Shown: in pieces, positions 1-10,745 of the stretch
Layout of the letters: every line of letters starts with the position of its first letter
How positions within the stretch are numbered: position 1 is the stretch's first letter
Assembly: GCA_008694505.1 (NCBI GenBank)
Contig: VZDJ01000053.1
Span: 208,869 to 272,868 of the forward strand
Length of the DNA: 64,000 nucleotides
Reading direction: 5' to 3'
From: Cyanoderma ruficeps
Taxonomy: Eukaryota; Chordata; Aves; Passeriformes; Timaliidae
Position numbers and translations under genes: made by a program
Notes under the pieces: model-generated
The model's database searches: none
Told to the model about the DNA's origin: nothing
Seen by the model: the letters and a program-made list of their open reading frames with translations, nothing else

Positions 1-353
1 GTAATTTCCTCTTTGGACCTTCAACTCACGCCTTCCCAAAAGACACCAGGTAAAGTCCTATGGTTTACTTTCCAGTCTCTGTTGGGAGACAATTTTGTTG
101 TTGGAGCAATTTTTGTAGAGTGATAAATGTGCCACTAGCTTTGCCTTTGCATAGTTTTTGTTGCTGCAATAGGTGTGAAGTTAGACAAAGTTGTTTGACC
201 TAGTTGAGAAGTCCAAGACAATGCTCAGGTTTTTAATTTTGAAGATATGAGGAAGAGATCATACTGGGTTCAGATTACTACTACTATTATAATTGTTTAG
301 TTTTATCCACTTTGGTGTTATTTGAATTCAGGTCGTAAGTTCCTGTCAATTTC
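1..353. other. unannotated interspersed DNA
   Basis: No open frame, repeat terminus or RNA gene recognised. The segment ends where the LTR at 354 begins. Confidence 0.4.
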
Positions 354-1713
354 TGGTGGGTTGACCTTGGCTGGCTTCCAGGTGTCCACCAAAGCCTCTC
401 TATCACTCCCCTCAGCAGCTGGACAGGAGAGAGAAAATATAATGAAAAGTTCAAGGGCAGGGAGAGCTCACTTATCATTATGATTCAGGATGGCTCATGT
501 AATGACACATAGAACTCTGATTACTTCAGAGGGCATTATAGCAAAGTTTACTGAAAGACAGATTCTTTTAATACAGTGTTTTGGTACAATGAATAGGATT
601 GGTCCTTTAGAGCACCACCTTCTTGTAAACATCTTTACCAGTAAACAAGTTGGAAAAACACCGGGTGTCAGGAGGAGGCTATCTACAGGGATTGTTTTGG
701 GTTCCTCCTCACGATTTCCCAGGCCAGAATGAGAATGTTAGGTGCCCAGCTTTCTCACAGGCTTCAAGCCATTGCCTGGAGCCTAAAAATCTATTTTCTG
801 ACCACTATCAATTCCCACAATCACTCACCAATTACTGTCACAGGCAAAACAGACTTGACTTTGGGATATTAGTTTAATTTATTACCAATCAAATTAGAGC
901 AGGATAATGAGATATAAAAAACAAATCTTAAAATACCTAACTCCACCAACCCCTTTTTCCCATGCTCATCTTCACTCCCAAGTTCTCTACCTCTTTCTCC
1001 TGAGCAGCACTGGGGGATGGGGAATGGGGATTGTGGTCAGTTAACCACACATTGTCCCTGCCGTTCCTTTCTTCTCACGCTCTTTCCCTACTCCAGAATG
1101 GGGTCCCTCTCATGGGAGACAATCCTTCACAAACTTCTCCAGCACGGGTCTTTTCCATGGGGTGCAGTCCTTCAGGAACAGACTGTTCCAGTTTGGGTTC
1201 CCCTTGGGGGTCACAGGTCCTGCCAGGAGCCTGCTCCAGCATGGGGTTTCCCATGGGGTCACAGGTTCCTTCAGGGCACATCCACCTGCTCTGTCATGGA
1301 GCCCTCCATGAGCTGCAGAGTGGATCTCTGCTCCACCATGGGCTGCAGGGGGACATCCTGCCTAACCATGGTCTTCACCATGGGCTGCAGGGGAATCTAT
1401 GTTCTAGCACCTGGAGTACCTCCTACCCCTCCTTCTCCACTGACCTTGGTGTCTGCAAAGTTGTTGCTCTCATATATTCACTCCTCTCTCCCAGCTGTTG
1501 TTGTGCAGCAGTTTTTCCCCCTTCTTAAATATATTATCACAGAGGTGCTACCACCATTGGTGATTGGCTTGGCTCTGGCCAGCAGTGGGTCTGTCTAGGA
1601 GCTGGCTGGCACTAGCTCTGTTGAATATGGGTGAAGCTTCTGGCATCTTCTCACAGAAGCCACCCTTGTAGCCCTCTATTTAACCAAAACCTTGCCACAA
1701 AAATCCAAATACA
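354..1713 (-). mobile_element. ERVL-type LTR (family 1), minus sense, interrupted
   Basis: The plus strand opens with GGTGGGTTGACCTTGGCTGG and closes near CCAAATACA, matching the ends of the better preserved copy at 20039-21061. Shared internal landmarks are GAGCAGGATAATGAGA and a run of imperfect CTGCTCCAGCATGGG units near 1130-1400. The block from about 472 to 818 is absent from the sister copies, so it is an insertion or unrelated sequence I could not identify. No convincing TSD was found. The open frames across the CAGCATGGG units are by-products of the repeated units, not genes. Confidence 0.75.
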
Positions 1714-2053
1714 GAGTTATGCTGTGCAGGTGGAAGATTTAGATCATCCCGCAGTATCTTTAAATGTATCCACCTTTAAAGATAAAATTGTGTGCAGACT
1801 AGGAGATGCGGCTCATGAAATTACTTTCACCACACATTTTCTGCTAAATGCACCCCAGAAGATCTTAAGAGTGCATCAAATGCTTTGATAGACTTCCATC
1901 AAGTTGAATGTGTTATAGAGTTAGAATGTGAATGTTGGGTCTGTTTTAGCTTAGAATACTTGGGCAGAAACAACAGGCACAAAACTGACTAGTCTGAGTC
2001 TTTAAGAGATACCCTTTAATAGTATCTTCCCATGCATAACACTGTTACCAGGT
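1714..2053. other. unannotated DNA between two LTRs
   Basis: I see no repeat terminus, open frame or RNA gene in these 340 bases. Confidence 0.35.
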
Positions 2054-2767
2054 TGTCATGGTTTGACACTGGCCAAACGCCAGGTACCCATGAAAACCGT
2101 TCACTCACCCTCTTGCTCTCAACTGGGCAGAGGACAGGGGGAAAAAAAAATTAACAGAGGTCTCAAACTAAGATGAGGACTGGGAGAAAACACTCTAAGG
2201 GCAAAACAACTTCAAATTTAAAGGTATAAAGTAAATTTATTATTAACAGAGTCAGAAGAGGATAATGAGAAGTAAAATAAGCCTTTAAAACACCTTTTCT
2301 TCCCCCCCCAGCTCCTCCCTCTTTCCCACCACAGCGCAGGGAGACAGAGTGTGGGGGGTTTGGTCAGTTTGTCACCCAAGATCTTTTTCTGTGCTCAGAG
2401 AGAGGAGTCTTTTCTCTGCTATGCTGTGGGGTCCCTCCCACGGGAGACAGTTCTCTGTGAACTTCTCCAGCGTGGCTCCAGTCTCACAAGCAGCAGTCCC
2501 AGCAAAACTGCTGCAATGTGACTCCCCCTCCCATGGGCAAACCATCTTTCTGAAACTGCTGTGGCGTGTGTCACTCATCCACAAGGTGCAGTCCTGTAAG
2601 GATAGGCGGCTCTAGTTTGGAAGTCTCTGGAAGCAGGGGCCCTCTCTCTCCAGTTGGGTCTTCCACTGGATCACAGCTTTCTCTGGCATCCACCTGCTCC
2701 AGCATGAGTACTTCTCTCATGGGTTACAAGTGGATCTCTGCATGCCCCATGTACCTCATGGGCTGGA
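2054..2767 (-). mobile_element. ERVL-type LTR (family 1b), minus sense, truncated
   Basis: Begins TGTCATGGTTTGACACTGG and shares the GGATAATGAGAAGTAAA block, the CTCCTCCCTC tract and the CAGCATGAG units with the copy at 34430-35436. It stops abruptly at about 2767, where a short CR1-like stretch starts, so the end corresponding to the LTR's own 5' part is missing. Confidence 0.75.
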
Positions 2768-2830
2768 GCACCTCGCTTACGAGGAAAGCCTGAGGGACCT
2801 GGGCCTGTTTAGCCTGGAGCAACAAAGGTA
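2768..2830 (+). mobile_element. CR1 fragment
   Basis: About 60 bp containing GGAGCACCTCGCTTACGAGG and TTTAGCCTGGAG, matching the CR1 ORF2 C-terminal region seen in full near 19055-19110 and 32745-32805. It directly abuts the truncated LTR. It could be a piece of the site into which that LTR inserted. Confidence 0.6.
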
Positions 2831-3063
2831 AAAGCAAAACTGAACTCTGTGCTGTTTATTATGAAGATGCCACAGTTGAGATTTAGACCTTATATTTGTA
2901 AGCAAAATGCGACATTCACCTTATTAGATGCAGTGGTTGTGAACTTTTTGAAATCCTTCAACTTTTAATTGCTATAAACTTGAAATACATTCATGATGTT
3001 TGTAAGATTTTTAATATATTTTTGGATTCTGGTTATTCTGAATACAGTTTGGTGCATCCTGAT

Positions 3064-4513
3064 TGTGTTAGTTTAGGAGATGGTGAAATGCAATTGGTGA
3101 TTTCTTTTGAACTGACAACCAGAATAGCCAATTGCATGCAGAGATGCACCTCTGGGACACACGCAGCTTTAAAAGTTAGAAAGAAGCCTGGGATCGCTCT
3201 CTTGCTTCTGCTTTCACAGGAGGTAAAACAGCCTTGGCTATGTCTTTTGGAGGGGCCCGGGAAGGCTCCGGCCTGCCCCGGGCCCTGGGCTTTCACGGAA
3301 GGCCTGCCTGGCCAGGTGATTCTCAGCTGGGAGAGGGGATGATGTGCCCCCCATCCCGACTCCGATTGGTTTTTAGCAGCTGGAAAACACTTTGCTGCTT
3401 CCCCTATGGGAGGGGGAGCTGGCCCGAGGCCTGGCCATGGGCCTGGGCCCTTTCCCCAGCAGCTGGTGAGGGGAGCCTGCAGCCCCTTCAAGCTGGGCCC
3501 ACCCTGAATGAGACCGAGGGGTGGGGGGCAAGGATTCTTTCATCAGCTGGGCTGCTTTGAGACCTGCTAGAGGTTTTTTTTCATTCTCAAAGTTTTCTTT
3601 CTTTGCTGCTGCCCGGCCGAGATCACGTGACCACGGCAAGTCTGGGCAAGTTTTAACTCTTTCCTGCCGGGAGATAGGACTTCCAAAGCACTGCCTCTTC
3701 CCAGAATGAGAACAGACAAATAGATGGAGCATAGAAAAGACTTAGCATAACAGTCAGATGGAGAGAGTGAGAAAAGAATTAATTAGAGGAAGGATGAAAA
3801 AGTTGCCTGTTGGCTGGACTTTCTTGTTTGAGCTATGGAAATGAACTCTATTGGTAGATTGTCTTTTAAATCATTAAAAAATATGTATTTGGGGAGATGA
3901 TTGGTGAATTTTTGAGCAAAAGTGTTTCTGATGGACTGTATGATTCCATAAGATGCCTGAACAGACAGAAAGAGATGAGAAGCTCCTGCACCAGTAAAAA
4001 AAAGTGAGAAGACATCTCTGTTCCTTGACATGAAAAATCCTTTGCCTTAAAGCTGCTTATCTTTAAAAGATGACACCCCAAATGCCTGTGTTCCAGGACC
4101 CTTAAGCAGCTTGAGAAGCTGCTAATGGGAAGAGACCAAATGGAAGCAGGTTTTCCCCAGGCGGCTGTTTCTGTGACCGACCCACAAGAAAGCTTTTTTT
4201 GGTTGTCAGTGGGAGAATTCCATGGAGAACAAGAGACTCCTCTCCTGAAGAATAGATGAAAGACTATATTTAAATAGTGAAACTGACTGAATGTCACAAT
4301 TTTTGTCTCTATGTTGTTTGTAGAAAAGTGAACACTTGTGGGAGGGGAGAGGAGAGGAGTTTTGAAAGTTTCTTTTTTTTTTTCTCTTTGTTTTCCTATG
4401 TGTGTGTTAATAAATTACATGTTTACCTTTAAATTAAACCTGTTTTGCCTCCTTCTCCCAAAATCCTAATTTCCCAGTTGGCAAATAATTTAGTAAACAT
4501 AAAAACCACCACA
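3064..4513 (+). mobile_element. Solo LTR (family 3), plus sense, TSD CTGAT
   Basis: Begins TGTGTTAGTTTAG and ends ACCACCACA. It is flanked by the perfect 5-bp direct repeat CTGAT (3059-3063 and 4514-4518). A polyadenylation-like TTAATAAATTACATG near 4407 sets the sense as plus. At 1450 bp it is long for an LTR and has no internal retroviral gene, so it is a solo LTR. It is the reference copy for the A-enriched sister at 29389-30889. A 5-bp TSD fits ERVL/class III. Confidence 0.88.
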
Positions 4514-4518
4514 CTGAT

Positions 4519-5860
4519 TAAGCCTGCTTTAATTTGATGCATGTGGGGAGAGTGAAAGGAACTCAAAGGTGAAAAAGGCATTTGAATGTTTTAATAACTT
4601 CAGTTTACTTGGTCCATTAGGAAAAAATGTGTTTCCTCAGAAAATGGAATGAAGTATGCATGTGCTATATGTTGGTCATCATTTGAAGTTTGCTATATCT
4701 GAAATAAAATATGAAACTTGGAATTGTACCATAATTGGCAGGGTTTTTTAGAGTGAAATATAGCTGGTGAAGAGAATCTGTGGCTTTTAATCAGTTCAGT
4801 GAAAGTTATGCTGTTCTCGAGCTGTTGACAGCATTCAAAATTGATATACATCTACCCTGTTTAGACTTATATCAGCCTACCTAGTATATCACTTAAAGCA
4901 GGAACAGGATCTACAAGAAAACCTTCATTAACCCTGTGTGCCAGTGGTGATTTTGCTGCTCCTCTTGCTAATGCTCTTGCATTTCACAATAGCACTTAGC
5001 AGGAGGATAGCCTATTTTTGGCACTCTGAGGTTAATTACATTTATCATGCTGTTTACACAGACTAATTTTGAAGGCTATCACCAAATAAGTATGGGAAGG
5101 AAAAAAAATCTTTCTGAGCATATTGAAATACTTATGTGTTTTGGAGGCTTTCTTCCATTATAAATACAGAATCTACTTGCCAGCTTTCGTTTTCTGCATG
5201 TAGTAATAGGTTTTCCATACATATACAGCTGTTTATCATGTGAACAGCTTTCAAAAGCTCAGTCTTTCCAGAGGTAAGGTGAGCTGGCCTCTGGGTGGAA
5301 TAAATATATTCAGTAGGGTGAAAAAGGTATGGGATTTTTTTTCCCCCCAGAAGCACAAGTGTAAAGGCAGCAGGCAACATGAGCTCAAATCAGAAACACA
5401 TCTGTAAACTTAATTGCCCTGATTTTGGTGTTACTGAAAAGCAAGAATTTATTTTTACCTTACTGTCTTTAAAGATGTTAACATTTAGCAAATAAAACTG
5501 TATGCTGCTGCTTTTTGGGTTGTAAAAAAATGTTGGAATGCATAGAGAATAATTCTGTTAAAATAGAGGGAAGGGCAAATTATGTGATTTGTCTTGTTGA
5601 GGAATGGAGGGATCACTAGGGTTAAACTAGATTAATTAAACCCTGGAGCTCTAGGCTTTTCCTGAATTTGGCATTATGTGGTATTGTTATGGAAATACTC
5701 ATTCAGATGAGTGACCCCTGCTGTTAGTAAACCAGTATCTTGATGTGCTTGCTTTTGTAATACTCCTTCTACAGCCATAGTACCTCTTATTTTTCATGTA
5801 TTGTTACTTAGATAAATTAAAAGGAATGCTACTCATCTCCCCCTTAATTTGCCAAGGCAA
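4519..5860. other. unannotated, possibly single-copy DNA
   Basis: AT-rich sequence with no repeat boundary, RNA gene or convincing reading frame. The 82-residue frame at 5132-5380 (minus) has no recognisable domain. Confidence 0.4.
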
Positions 5861-6730
5861 ACGGCTCCATTGCAGGGGATCATCATGAACAGGGCAACAG
5901 TCTAGAGGTGGAGGAACCCCCAGAAACACTGAGACCCACGGTTGGAGCTGGCAGCTTGTCCTTGCACCTCAGCATGGGTGGGGCCAGGAGTGACTGCTCT
6001 CAGTCTCATAAGGAGCCCCTAGGGAGCAGGAGCGACCAGGGCATGGCCCAGCAGTAGAAGGCCCTTCCACTGGTGGCTGATTGGGAAATTTGAAGTACAC
6101 ACAATCCAGCAACTTGGCACCAGTCTGTGACTGTCTGGGAGAAGCTAGCAGAGGCAGCAGACCGGCACAGTTGTTGGTGCAGAAGGGCACAAGGAGTCCT
6201 CATCATCCCCAGTCTCACTAGCATACACTCCCACAAGTGTGGTTTTGACATATCACAGTGCTCATTCCTCTGTAGCTGCTGGAGTCACTGCACCAGTTGT
6301 GTCAGAGGCTTCTACCCAGACAGACCTGATGGTCTCAGGTTGTCAGGAGTGCCTGATGCCATGAGGCTGGGGCTGACAGTCATCCCTTCTGCAGAGGGTG
6401 TATTGTTGATGAGCTGTGTCTCCAGGTCAAGGAGTTTCATGAGGAGGTAAAGCTGGCTGTGCAGCATTTGTGAGAATGAGCGAGAGATTGATAGAGTATT
6501 CTCAGAGACGCTAGTCTCAGGAGTCTCAAACCTCCATTGCAGTGGAGAGGCAGGTGGGCTCAGAACCATGTCAAGCACTAAGGATAGAGTATTCTCAGAG
6601 ATGCTAGTCTCAGGAGTCTCAAACCTCCATTGCAGTGGAGAGGCAGGTGGGCTCAGAACCATGTCAAGCACTAAAGCAAAGGTCTGTTGAACATGCAAGC
6701 TGGAAGCTGGTCACTGCCCATCCAAGGAGG
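5861..6730 (+). mobile_element. Possible CR1 5' region / ORF1 remnant
   Basis: Translated on the plus strand, 6395-6480 reads like a degraded coiled-coil stretch (short motif HEEVKLAVQ after LCLQVKEF), the kind of Leu/Glu-rich segment found in CR1 ORF1. Stops follow at once. No similar stretch exists elsewhere in the window, so the assignment rests on composition alone. It contains a 93-bp tandem duplication, annotated separately. It could instead be another repeat or host sequence. Confidence 0.35.
6491..6676. repeat. Two-copy 93-bp tandem duplication
   Basis: The unit beginning ATAGAGTATTCTCAGAGA at 6491 recurs at 6584 with very few differences (GACGC versus GATGC near the start). 93 bp is a multiple of three, so a minus-strand frame runs through both copies, but nothing else suggests coding. 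Confidence 0.9.
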
Positions 6731-6779
6731 AAGGCTCCTCCTCTTAAAACTTAGAGTTGACAAATGGGATTATGTCTTG

Positions 6780-7293
6780 TGTTGGAACCCTGGGCACTGA
6801 GAATTTTAGACTTTCTGTGCTGACAGGCACTGACCCCCAAGAAAACACTGCATTTGACCTGAGGCCTTGGAAAAGGCTTCCAAAATTGAATGATAGCACT
6901 GGGATTATGGATGTGTAGTTTGAATAGAAGTGTATAATATCACATAGTGGGAAACTTAGAGTTTAAGGTTTTAGAATATAGTAATATATATAAGGCAAGA
7001 TGGAGGTTTTAAGGCGTAGGCTAGTCCTTTTTTTTTTCACCTTCTTCATGGGTCTAGGTGGTATTTTGTAATTGGAGAGAAAAGTCTGCATTGCAGACCA
7101 TGGGTGGTTGGTTATTGGGTTAAAAGTAAAAATAATTTACATGTCATTTCTTTATTGGACAGTTTGTCCTTAAAAGGCCTTGTAAAGAGATAGCGATGGC
7201 TCAATTCTTACTTTGTTAGCTATAAGTGCTCATGGCTTGTGAAACTGTAATATAGATAAGAATTAATAAACATCTGAGTCTGAAGACAGAACA
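6780..7293 (+). mobile_element. Solo LTR, TSD GTCTTG
   Basis: Begins TGTTGGAACCCTGGGCACTG and ends GTCTGAAGACAGAACA. A perfect 6-bp direct repeat GTCTTG lies at 6774-6779 and 7294-7299. AATTAATAAACATC near 7261 is a probable polyadenylation signal, giving plus sense. A 6-bp TSD fits a class II (ERVK-like) integrase. The target is the TGTCTTGG terminus of the neighbouring ERVL element. Confidence 0.85.
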
Positions 7294-7315
7294 GTCTTGG
7301 TTTAAGACAATTAAG

Positions 7316-8259
7316 ACAGCTATCTTATTAATCATCTCTGTTGGAATCTGCCTGCGTCCATCTTGCCACTTCACCCCTAGGAACTGAATTCCCTGGTTAG
7401 GTCCCTCGACCTTACTTTGTTTGATAGAAAAACCCACTTGCAGGAGTGTAGCGGTGCGGGATTCGGTTTTCAATGTTTTATATACTTTGTAACATGTTTG
7501 CAATGGTTCTGTCCCAATCCCCCCTCTACAAACCCCCTGGTGGTGTGGCCCTTNTCTTGCATCAGGGGTTCAGCCCGTTCACCTGAGATCCTGAACCCTG
7601 TGCCTCCCTGGACTGACATCTGCATGTGGGAGGTAATAAAACCATCTAAAACCTAGCAAGAGCCCTCTCTTTTCCTCCACGCCGCGTTCCACGCCTCAGC
7701 CTGAGATTCTGAGCAGCAAACCTCTGACTTATAGAATCTGGGGGGTGAGCTAGCTGGTGAAGCAGCCCCCAGAAAGCGGACTTCTATACAGGAGAATCTG
7801 GATTATTTTCTCCCCTTTCCCAAAAACTTCCTCTGCCATGTTCCCCCATACGATGATGTCATCAATATACTGCAAGTGTTCCAGAGCCTCACCCTTTTCC
7901 AGTGCAGTCTGGATCATTCCATGGCAAATAGTGGGACTGTGTTTCCACCCCTGGGGCAGTCGGTTCCAGGTGTACTGGACGTTCCTCCAGGTGAACATGA
8001 ACTGTGGCCTTCACTCTGCTTCACAGTGCCACCACTTTGCTGCCTTGGACTCCAGTTTGCACTGAAGTTCCAGCATGTCCGGTAGAACAGCACTCAGTGA
8101 TGGTGTGACTTCATTCAGGCCACAATGATCCACTGTCAGTCTCCACTCTCTATTAGACTTACACACAGGCCATATAGGGCTATTGAAGGGTGAGCGAGTC
8201 TTGCTGACCACTCCCTGGCTCTCCAGTTCACGGATCATTTTGTGTATGGAAATCATGGA
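7316..8259 (-). pseudogene. ERVL reverse transcriptase (pol), broken
   Basis: Reverse transcriptase region of a bird ERVL provirus. On the minus strand, 8256-8011 reads the finger region with SPFNSPIWPVCKS and WRLTVDHCGLNEV. 7998-7795 reads LPQGWKHSPTICHG followed by the catalytic box YIDDIIVWG, so the polymerase motif is intact. The frame is then split by a solo LTR (7447-7790) and resumes at 7446 with QVGFSIKQSKVEG and IQFLGVKWQDGRRQIP. It stops near 7320, where the sequence jumps to an LTR terminus, so the rest of pol (RNase H, integrase) is deleted. A frame change lies between 8011 and 7998. Family assignment is by recalled avian ERVL protein patterns and is firm; the gene is clearly dead. 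Confidence 0.85.
7447..7790 (+). mobile_element. Solo LTR inside ERVL pol, TSD GGAG
   Basis: Begins TGTAGCGGTGCGGGATTCGG and ends GACTTCTATACA. The 4-bp direct repeat GGAG is at 7443-7446 and 7791-7794. Removing the block reconnects the two reverse transcriptase pieces. GGTAATAAAACC near 7634 is a plausible polyadenylation signal. A 4-bp TSD fits class I (gammaretrovirus-like) ERVs. One n lies at 7554. Confidence 0.85.
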
Positions 8260-8280
8260 GTCTCAGGTTCTGCAGTATTG

Positions 8281-8720
8281 TCAATGATGCACTGGGGTGG
8301 TGGCAATTGGTACCTGCTGTTCTTTGACCCTCAACAGTTCTACAGCAGATGGGTCCTCTGACAGATCAGGCAAGGTGTTCAACTGTCTAATGCCTTCTGC
8401 CTCCACGGCAGCTATCCCAAAAGCCCACCTGAGTCCTTTTGGGTCACTGAAATAACCACTCCTGAGGTAATCTATGCCAAGAATACATGGTGCATCTGGA
8501 CCAGTCACGATGGGGTGTTTGTACCACTCCTTCCTGGTCAAGCTCACCTCTGCTTCCAACAGTCAAATGCTGAGAATCCCCTGTCACTCCAGCAATGGAA
8601 ACAGGTTCTGCCCCCACGTCTCAATGGTATAAGAATGCATTTTGTGCCAGTGTCAAACAAAGCCTTATATTTTTGTGGTTCTTATGTGCCAGGCTGTTGG
8701 ATCCATTCAGTCCAATAGAC
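8281..8720 (-). pseudogene. ERVL protease region
   Basis: Minus-strand frames carry a retropepsin-type active site FDTGTKC (about 8640-8660, DTG triad present) followed, in another frame, by the C-terminal part at 8559-8281 with KHPIVTGPDAPCILGIDY and the GYFSDPKGLRWAFG stretch. The order matches the protease that precedes reverse transcriptase in avian ERVL elements. At least one frameshift separates the active site from the C-terminal part, and stop codons lie upstream. Retropepsins cleave the Gag-Pol polyprotein; this copy cannot be made as one protein. Confidence 0.75.
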
Positions 8721-8899
8721 ATGATTTTCCCTGGCCTCTACCTGGCTAGAGGCAGGGCCCCTCTAGTTCTGGCTATTGTTCCCTCCCTGGGCATACATTC
8801 TGGAGGTCCCTTCAAGGGGCTCAGACATATCATCCTCCCTTCTGTTATACCTAGTAGCTCGGTCATGGGAAATTGGAGCTACATTCATTCTGGTGGAAC

Positions 8900-10312
8900 T
8901 CCCTCCATTAACAGTTTCCTCCTTACGCACCTGTGCTGCTAGGACAGAGGTGGATTTTCCATTCCATCTTCACATGTCTTCCCCATGCTCACACAGGAGA
9001 AACCACAGATTGCCTCGTGGAGTGTACCCCCTCTCCCTAACCAGGGAACATCTGCTTCTGATAGCAGTGGCTCTGGTCTGTAGTGACAAAACTTGGAGAA
9101 AGTCCTCTTTAAGCTCCTTCCTGAGTTTCCAATGGCTTTCTGTAATCCTGTCTTCCAATTTCCACATACACTCAGTCAAGTCTGTTTACACTGCGGAGAC
9201 CTGGGCTCGTGTTGGGGCATGGACAGTATCTTTGTATTTCTGGAGTCTTCTTGACATAGTGCCCACCCTCTCGTTTCCCTCATTCCATTGCAGCATCGCT
9301 AGGAACTGAGAGTACACTTGTGTCCCAAGTCGTGCAAGTTTGAGCCACATTGGTGTTATACATTTTCCCAGGTCTGGACTGTTAGTGGGTTGGTCATCGT
9401 TTGAGAAGAGGATAGTATCACAGCCAGTTCTCGCAAGCATCAGATTCCTTGCTCCATAGTTTTCCAAGGGTTTTGCTGCAGCTGAAGATCTTCTGGGCAA
9501 AGGCATCTCTCCTTCACACTTGCTAACAGTCACATCCAGAGGCTGAGAGGTTCTGGTCTCCTCACGATCCCCTGGTCCCCACATCACGTGACAGAGATTC
9601 CAAGTGACTCACTTCAGTACTGTCCAAAATTGTACCATCACCTGCAGTGTCCCAGACTCTGATCAACCAGCTCAATATAGACTCATTGGGTCATTGGGTG
9701 AGGTCTTTCCTCAGATTGCAGAGACTTTCTAAGGACAAAGATTCAGTGGTTATTTCTGGTTCTGATTCCTCTGCTGGTTGTGAGAGTCCTGCCTCCCCAT
9801 CATCATCCACCAGGCAAATGGTCTTGTATTTTCTTCTCTGGACAGGGGCAACTGCTATTGGCTTAGGCTGCCCTTCTGGTTTAACTGCAGTCTGAGTGAC
9901 TGGGGTGTCTGCTGATTTGTTGTCCTTTTCTTCTGCCTGTAGTTGATGTTGTACAATAAGGAGCAGCATGAAATAAGCATTAGCCAGGGCCCAGCACAGT
10001 GCAATAAGCTGCCTCTCTTTAGAGCTGCCACTGCAATTTTCTTTCAGATATTCTGCTACCTTAGCTGGGTTCAATATTTGTTCAGGGGGGAACTTCCAAA
10101 CTATTGGGGCAGAATATTTCTTCAAAATCTGGCCCATTTCCTTCACATCCCATGCCACTCAGGATTTTCCACCACTGGGGCAGATCTCTGGGCAACCTCC
10201 ATGGAAATCTCAGTCTGATTCTAAATGTGTTGTAGACTGTACAGAAGAGACATAGCAGAATTAGCAACAAAAATATGGTGTCTAACATCCAGAGGGAACT
10301 GAGCATTCTCAA
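8900..10312 (-). pseudogene. ERVL gag with N-terminal membrane segment, broken
   Basis: Gag of the same ERVL provirus, in several frames. 10312-10146 starts MRMLSSLWMLDTIFLLLILL, a hydrophobic run of about 20 residues, then an Arg-rich RLRFPWRLPRDLPQWW segment. 10158-9691 continues with the KKYSAPIVWKFPPEQILN region, an acidic linker (VDDDGEAGLSQPAEESEPE) and the start of the capsid (SLSLESLCNLRKDLTQ). 9587-9186 holds a capsid-like stretch (PMWLKLARLGTQVYSQFLAM). 9179-8970 is a charged helix ending ARGNLWFLLCEHGEDM-like residues (as read: TPRGNLWFLLCEHGEDM). Frameshifts occur near 10150, 9690 and 9185. The hydrophobic N-terminus suggests direct membrane anchoring instead of myristoylation; that is inference. 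Confidence 0.8.
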
Positions 10313-10745
10313 AAGGTGATGTGTTAGACCTGAAGGGCGAGGAGGTGAAAGTTTGGGAAAAATAATTCACTACTTTTCTCCCATGAGGCTAGGTACGATT
10401 ATTAATAAGCCCCCAGAAGTAGCAACTGAGACCAGGACAGGCAAACAACAACAAATACACATCCCAAATGATCTTCATTGCCTCTGATGTTATCTTTACT
10501 AAGATGATATCACAGAGATTATCAACAAAACAATCTTGGTTTGTGTCCCTGATCCAAAAAAGAGCTTTATCTTGGGGAAATTGTACCATATATATGGAGA
10601 AGTATGCAAGCTTAGGTGCCACAGCTCCATGATTAGACTGAGCAGTATGATGATCCGTGACTTCTGTACACAATACACAAATGTTTTGGTCAAAATTGTT
10701 ATGTTTTCCCTTTTCTTTTGTGCCCCTTTAGCTGGGTGCAAAATA
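10313..10745 (-). other. ERVL 5' leader with a weak primer-binding site
   Basis: This is the sequence between the minus-sense LTR and gag. Read on the minus strand, the bases just inside the LTR (10740-10715) are GCACCCAGCTAAAGGGGCAC, which loosely resembles a lysine-tRNA type primer-binding site with a gap. Stops are frequent and no gene is seen. Confidence 0.4.

Noticed and set aside
1017..1598. A 193-residue plus-strand open frame
   Set aside because: It lies wholly in a family 1 LTR and its repeated peptide units reflect the CAGCATGGG DNA repeats; equivalent frames in sister LTRs do not share a protein.
3033..3732. GC-rich overlapping frames on both strands that might suggest an exon or CpG island
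   Set aside because: The segment is the GC-rich part of a solo LTR with a perfect TSD, repeated at 29560-29850.
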